Origin: Lingula anatina
Lineage: Eukaryota > Brachiopoda > Lingulata > Lingulida > Lingulidae
Direction of reading: 5' to 3'
NCBI RefSeq assembly: GCF_001039355.2
Contig: NW_019775585.1
Span: 48,312 to 112,311 of the forward strand
DNA: 64,000 nt
Position numbers and translations under genes: made by a program. The stretch's first letter is position 1. Each line of letters starts with the position of its first letter. Positions 58,261 to 64,000 of the stretch are shown piece by piece. The notes beneath the pieces were generated by a model, which did no database searches, was not told the DNA's origin, and saw only the letters and a program-made list of their open reading frames with translations.

Positions 58261-60439
58261 AGAATATTATATGCCACAGAATTAAATTGTACAGGAATTA
58301 AGGGAGTGAACAGTCTTCTTTTCAAAGTTTGGCTCACTTATTTCAATATTCATTTCCTGGTGCTAAGAAATTATCTTGGTAAATTTTAAAAAATATTATC
58401 TTGAAATTAAATGTACAATTCTTCTGAATTCCAGTATTATTGTATACATATGTATTCTAAATAGATAGATTATTATGGGTGAATAATTATAAAAACTATA
58501 GATACATGTTTATTTGTATCTTGGGTCAAACTTTTATTTATTTATTTATTCATACTAAAATGCAGTAGGATAAAATTAATTTTGAACAATATTGCTTACA
58601 GATACCAGTATTCCAAAAAAGTCGGCAAAAGATTGGTACGATTATGCAATTTTAATGATGATTATGATAAAGACATTTAAAAAACATAAACCATAGTAAA
58701 ACAGTTGTAAGTCAGAAAGCATGCATATTATCAGAATTTGAACTGCAACTCAACTAAAGTTTGCATGCAGACTGAGCACCATCTCTGAAGACAACTAACA
58801 AGATTTCGTCTGATTGCAGAAAAAACTACCACTTGCATGTAGTGTGATTACTGAGGAGAGAAATGCAGATTTAATTGCAGTGGGTCAAGTAGAAGATTGT
58901 ATTGATTTTAGGAAAGGTCGTCATTGGCAAGTTGAATTTGCTGGCTGAGATCAGCAGAAAGAGATAGCTGTAGCTACCAATTAGTTGGATGCTGTTGGCG
59001 CAGTGAACCAACTGGAAGGCATCTTGCGATTCCTTGGTGCTAGATTCATAAAGAGGTAGACGATAAAATTACATCATTTTATAGAGGTATTATTATTATT
59101 ATTGTTGCATTAATTATGATAATGAATAGAAGATATGATAAAATGAGGATTCAGCAGAGAGAGGCAACTTTTGTCAGTTAGATAAGAAAATTAATGTCTT
59201 TTTGGATCATTGGTCTGCCTTGCATGTTGCATGTGCAGTATTCTTTGATGTAATGGTTTTGCTGTTGAGTTTTTCTCTACATAATCCATTCCGTCATTAT
59301 TACAACAATTTTGATCATACACATGTATGTAAGACAGCTTGAGAGATACTTGAAGGCGTAAGATATATCAGAAGCATGATTCACCATATGTTTAGCAGTG
59401 TATGAAATGGTTGTCATTATGTTAAGTTATTCCGGCTACATTTGTCACTGTCAACCTGAGCCATTAGTCAATTAAGGTATATCAGGTGTGAGGGAAGGTG
59501 CGATTTTAGAATGATAGTGCAACATTGATAGAGTAAGTTGTATGTTTTTTCTACTGTTTTTTTTTTACTGTTTTAAGATTAAAAGTTTAACCATTTCATG
59601 TGCAGTATATCTGTTTTGTAAGATGCTAGATAATTATAGATATACTGATATAGCACACAACTATAATGCATTCGCACAATGATAAGAAGATGATGGGTTT
59701 GTTATGCTTTTTTTTTCACATTTAAAACAAACCAGTAGCAAGACTTAATCGTTTTAAAAACTGTCACACATTGTATAAGCATACAACCTCATCAACATGA
59801 TTGAACCTCTGAACAGAATGCTATAATTATTATAGAGTCATATATCAGATAATTATGCAGTTGTTATATAATTTTATGATAAATACTTTATTGACTCATT
59901 AGGAAGGGACTATGGGCTCCTCATGCATGTTATTGTTTAGTTGTAATATTTGTATAACAAGTTTTACTAAATTATAAAATGTGTTGTCATTAAACACTAG
60001 GAATTGTTTTATTAATTTTTTTTCTAGCCTATTTGATAACCGTCTTGCCTCACTTTTAGTGACACTGTTGATGTGTTGGTCAAATGTATTACTAAGAGTA
60101 CAGTGATGTAATGTATTTCTTGCCTACCCAATTAATGTAATTGGCAGTGTCTATTCCGTCATTTGAATTATTCATGGCAGGATCAGCTCTAGGCTACCTC
60201 TGCCTTATTTAATTATTTTGTAGGTCCAGCATCCCATGCATTATTCTGTCCTCAGTTTCCATTATATTTGAGGTAGTTATTTGAATTGTGGGTATATCTT
60301 TTTTCATTCAGATTCTGGTTAGGAAACTAATTTGTTTAGCGGGAGTTAGCCAGTTTTTATGCTTTGTAATACCCAGTAATGGAAGCCCTTTATTCATTTA
60401 TCAAAATTTCTTTCCTATTATTCTGGTACAGATATCTTA

Positions 60440-60755
60440 CAATTACACAGAGTACAATGCTGTAACAGTTGGTTACACAGTGTTACATTGTATCTGTAGT
60501 TTGGGAGTATACTGGGTGCAATACTGTAATGGTCGGTTACATAGTGTTACATTGTATGCATAGTTTAGGAGAACACTGAATGCAATACTGTAGTTATTGG
60601 TTACATAGTGTTACATTGTATTCATTATGGCAAGTACACTTAGTACAATATTGTATTTGTTGGTTACATGCTGTTACATTGTATCCATAGCTTTAGGATT
60701 GCACTGAGTAGAATACTAACTGTTGGTTACACAGTGTTACATTGTATTGATTTTG
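60440..60755. repeat. Tandem array, about 64-bp unit, five copies
   Basis: GGTTACA--GTGTTACATTGTA recurs at 60471, 60535, 60599, 60662 and 60725 (steps 64, 64, 63, 63). Units also share a CACTGAGTGCAATACTGTA-like block. No frame is kept across the copies. Confidence 0.9.
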
Positions 60756-61687
60756 GAAGTCATTCCCCCTGCCTTTCCTAATGTTCTTCAATTATACATT
60801 GACTATAGGCCTTTAGTCAGTGAGGCATTACAGATCTTGTGCAATAATGCGCACTTTGATATTGGAGCTTTTCATTTTTTTTTTAATTTTTGCTTCCACA
60901 ATTTACCCTACTTTTGTTTAACATTGATGTCCCTTTTGGTTGGAAAGTCACTCACTATTGTATTTATAACTTTGATCGTCAGCTAAAGCTCTTTGATTTA
61001 ATATGAAATATGTTGTCATTACCCACTGTGAAATTCTTTTGTTAATTTTTTTGTGAATATGTGAACATATTCTGAAATGATTATGCTTTTTTTTATTTTG
61101 GTAGATATACTTTTGGTAGGTCATCATCAGTGCTAAATAGACAATTCTTTCTTCAACACCTAACTTTCTATAGGTACGATCAATATTTCATGCTTTGGTT
61201 AAAAAAAAAACAATAAAAATGCTTTCCTAAAATCATTCATTTGTCCGTAACAAAAACAATATAAGACAATCACAGGTGCGTAAACAAGAATATGGCAATT
61301 GCAAGTGTGCACTCGTATGACATTTGACAAAGACGAAAAAGTTGGAATAATTGCAGTTTGGGTTGCAGCTGTCCTGTTAGATTCAACATCTCAAAACAAT
61401 ATTTTTTGCACCAGTTTTGCTGCATGTGCTGGAATTAGGCCCAGAATGCTAATTGAAATGCTTTCTTCTCACAGCCAGAGGCAGTAGACAAATATATTGA
61501 CCAGGGTCTATATCATAAACTGGAAGGGTTGGCAAAGAAGGTGACTGAGTAAGAGCAAGTGCAAGAAAATTGATATACTTAAAAGATTTTCTCCTCAAGC
61601 TGTTATTGTTATAGATTTATGATGAAACAGCATGCGGTTTAGCTGTACTCATGTTTATCTATTTATACATGTATATACAGCATATCC

Positions 61688-61925
61688 ATCTCTCTATCCA
61701 TCCATCCATTCATCCATCCAACCACCCATCCACCCACACACCCAACACCCACCTACTTATTCATCTACCACATACCTATACACCCAACTCAGACCCACAT
61801 ACCCGCCCATTCATCCATCCAAACACATTGACCCAGCTACAATGTACCCATACACCCAACACCCACCCACATACATTGGTGTATCCATCTAACCTTACAC
61901 CCAACATCCACCCACATACCCACCC
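61688..61925. repeat. CATC/CACCCA-rich microsatellite to minisatellite tract
   Basis: CATCCATCCATCCATTCATC grades into units with ACACCCAACACCCACC and CACATACC. Long Pro/His/Thr/Tyr frames here are artefacts. Confidence 0.92.
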
Positions 61926-62422
61926 ATAGCAAATCCACATTAATGACTTGCTAGACTAGTAATGCTAAATAGGTTGATTAAAAATGACAATGATAAAAAA
62001 AGAGCATAACGAGAAATAGGATGTGCAAAAAGCTTATTAGGGGCAATTACTTTAGGTAGGGTCAGTACATTACTGGATTATATGCCCCCAAAAAGATTAA
62101 CTAATCCCAAAGGTATTTGTCTTTCCGAATGCATGGATTAGTTCTTAAATTATCGTGATTCAATTATAAAAAAGAAGACTTGGTGAACATTGAGGATTAT
62201 TTTTTAAAAATTATTTATTGTTTATAGGTGTATTTGTAAGTGTGTGTATTGTTTTGGTTGAATGACGTTATGCAGACTTAAACACAATGTTTAAAAATAT
62301 TTTTAAAATGCTGTCTTAAGATAATTATATTGATCTATGAACAAAGTTTTGTTGCTCATCAAAGAAATATTTCTGTCTTGGTTGCACTTTCAATTTACTA
62401 AAAGTTATTTATTTTTTTCTAG

Positions 62423-62490
62423 ATCACCTGTGGAACTGACTCATATGCTTCAGAAGCAGGTCCAATATTTTAACCACCTGTTTTTATGTG
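62423..62490 (+). CDS. Candidate internal exon of an unidentified plus-strand gene
   Basis: Acceptor TTTTTTTCTAG ends at 62422 and donor GTAAGTGG starts at 62491. In the frame entered at phase 2 it reads SPVELTHMLQKQVQYFNHLF then LC, open throughout; the other two frames have stops. Leaves at phase 1. Good splice signals and a protein-like peptide, but the family is not recognised and no adjacent exon was found before the window ends. Confidence 0.35.
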
Positions 62491-64000
62491 GTAAGTGGTA
62501 CTTTGTAAAATAATTACACTTAACAGTTTTTAAAACTTTTGATTATAGAAAAAATGTGCAGTTTGATGAATGTCTTCTCCCAGAAACACATATTTTCTCA
62601 CCACGATCAATGTATATGGAAAGTTTGTGAACTCTAAATGGTAACTTGGTTATTTTCTCATCTTGAACATTGACTATATATTTTCATTATATAATTATGT
62701 GAAAAAAAAAGAATGGTATGGCAAGTAATCGCTTAGTTTGGAGAGAATAATCCTGATGTGGATGTTACATTATGCATCTCCTATGGAAGCGGAGGACTTT
62801 TTATTCTTTTGGAGGGGGGATTCTATATATTTCAGGGCTCATCCTTTTCTTTAAGCAATTTTATAGTATTAATATTACCTTTCATTATTGGGGGGGGGGG
62901 GGTAAATTGCCTAAAATGTGCATGTCTTTTGTTTGTACATTTTTAGCACTGCAATATAAGATCCCCTTGTACTGGGTACTTGATTCCCAGGTTTTCCCAT
63001 AGTGCTGTGTAAACAAATAATGTATGACGTAAGATTCCTGATAGGTAGTCATTTGCCTGACTTTTCTTTTGTAGTGTATGTACGGTATAAGCCAAAAAAA
63101 AAAAAAACACTGCCTGCAAGCAGTAGAAAATTGTGCCACGAAATTGTATTATTTCCTCACTCTGGCAATCACAACATCTAATACAAGATGAGAGCTATCG
63201 CACTAACTTTTGTGATACCACTCAAGTTGCAAGTTGTATTTTATCACAAATACTTCAATGGTGAAGTGTTTATACTGCAAACGTTCTGATATTTTTCCTG
63301 CTGCTAGGAGAGATGCAGCTTCAATAACAATGATGAGGGTTTGTGTAAAAAGATCTGAGTTTTTCTTATTGGGAAGTGTTTGCTGGGAAATTTAAGAGGA
63401 GTGGGAATGGTGGAGTGAAGTGTTAGTGCAAGTGGTCGTGACGTGACTTTTTTACCATCTTGGGATAACATTTACTTTGTGTGGGAATTGGATCAAATAA
63501 TACGTCCAGTTTCCATCTTACACTGGAAAATCTGCTCTTTTGTGTTATTTAGTGAAGCATTTTTTTTTTTTTTAGATTTCACATGACTGATTTGAAGAGA
63601 GAAAAAATTAACGTATCTTGCTCCTTCATCCCTCCTCTAAGTATAGCTTTGACCTTCTGTTCCTAAAGGTGATATTTTCCTTGAAATCAGTTTATTCCTA
63701 TCTCTAAGTAGAATGACCTTTTCCTGGCAGACATATTATAGGTTTATTTGCTTTGTATGAAATAATCCGGTAGATATAGGTTTAATATTTCCCCTCAATA
63801 GTATGTTTAACCCAATAATTGTACATATGTTATTAATGAAGAAAGACAGTGATACTGAAACTCGGGGTAAAATTTGCCATCATTTGGGAAAATCTTATAC
63901 TGTATATTTGGTAAATAAAACAAAAAGCTTTTCTTTGAAGATTATGAATTATCTTTTTATATGGTTAAAAGGTGGTGGTGGTGTGTGTGGGGGGGGGGGG
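62491..64000. other. Gene-free right end
   Basis: AT-rich with G-runs at 62889-62902 and at the very end (63988-64000), and an A-run at 63094-63107. Consistent with an intron of the gene carrying exon 62423-62490. Confidence 0.45.

Larger units (their letters stand above)
50559..62422. other. Long gene-free stretch, possibly intronic
   Basis: No coding exon that I can defend. Holds the element at 50926-51105, a 12-bp perfect hairpin (52336-52347 with 52369-52380), two MITE M1 copies, microsatellites, the TATA candidate at 55527, a degenerate ATGATATG-rich tract at 57680-58260, and tandem arrays at 60440-60755 and 61688-61925. Confidence 0.5.

Noticed and set aside
61299-61487. Plus-strand frame of 62 codons with a mixed composition
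   Set aside because: Somewhat protein-like (GIIAVWVAAVLLDS), but no splice signals, homology features or neighbouring exon support it.
61632-61929. Two overlapping frames of 86 and 92 codons rich in Pro, His and Thr
   Set aside because: Translation of the CATC/CACCCA tandem tract; no splice or start context.

Overview
The window is animal nuclear DNA. Genes are split by GT-AG introns, proteins are typical of metazoans, and the AT-rich sequence is full of microsatellites, small inverted-repeat elements and long gene-free tracts. The families seen (a CEP164 homologue, a TIL/WAP secreted inhibitor, a very divergent SLC6 transporter, NAT8-like acetyltransferases) fit an invertebrate bilaterian, perhaps a lophotrochozoan. 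That placement is inference; nothing here names a species.

Layout. (1) 12-5034, plus: the last eight exons of CEP164, a centriole distal-appendage protein. (2) 5035-8484: its probable 3' UTR and flank, with a tandem array of about 182-bp units (5711-6494) whose core can fold into a compact branched structure. (3) 8485-10358, plus: a four-exon secreted cysteine-rich protein with one TIL-like and two WAP-like modules. (4) 12193-20234, minus: a 16-exon SLC6-type membrane protein of about 587 residues; its frame closes across every junction, but the canonical TM1 signature is lost. (5) 20235-25481: no convincing gene; microsatellites and a cluster of hairpins (23252-23412). (6) 25482-28543, plus: a five-exon coiled-coil protein with all introns in phase 0. 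(7) 28191-35492: a tandem segmental duplication of about 3.5 kb. Each copy carries the coiled-coil gene's terminal exon and a single-exon NAT8-like gene. The second copy has lost a TATA-like motif and part of the C-terminus. One ambiguous base lies exactly at the edge of copy A. (8) 35500-64000: almost gene-free, holding MITE-like elements (one family of three copies with clear target-site duplications), tandem arrays, and scattered exon-like segments with good splice sites that may be early exons of a plus-strand gene with very large introns continuing past the window.

The genes do not form a pathway. The most unusual items are the foldable tandem array after CEP164, the hairpin cluster at 23.3 kb, the SLC6-like protein without the normal TM1 motif, and the recent exon-plus-GNAT duplication. 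Exon limits were placed by hand from splice consensus and reading frame; no transcript or database evidence was available.
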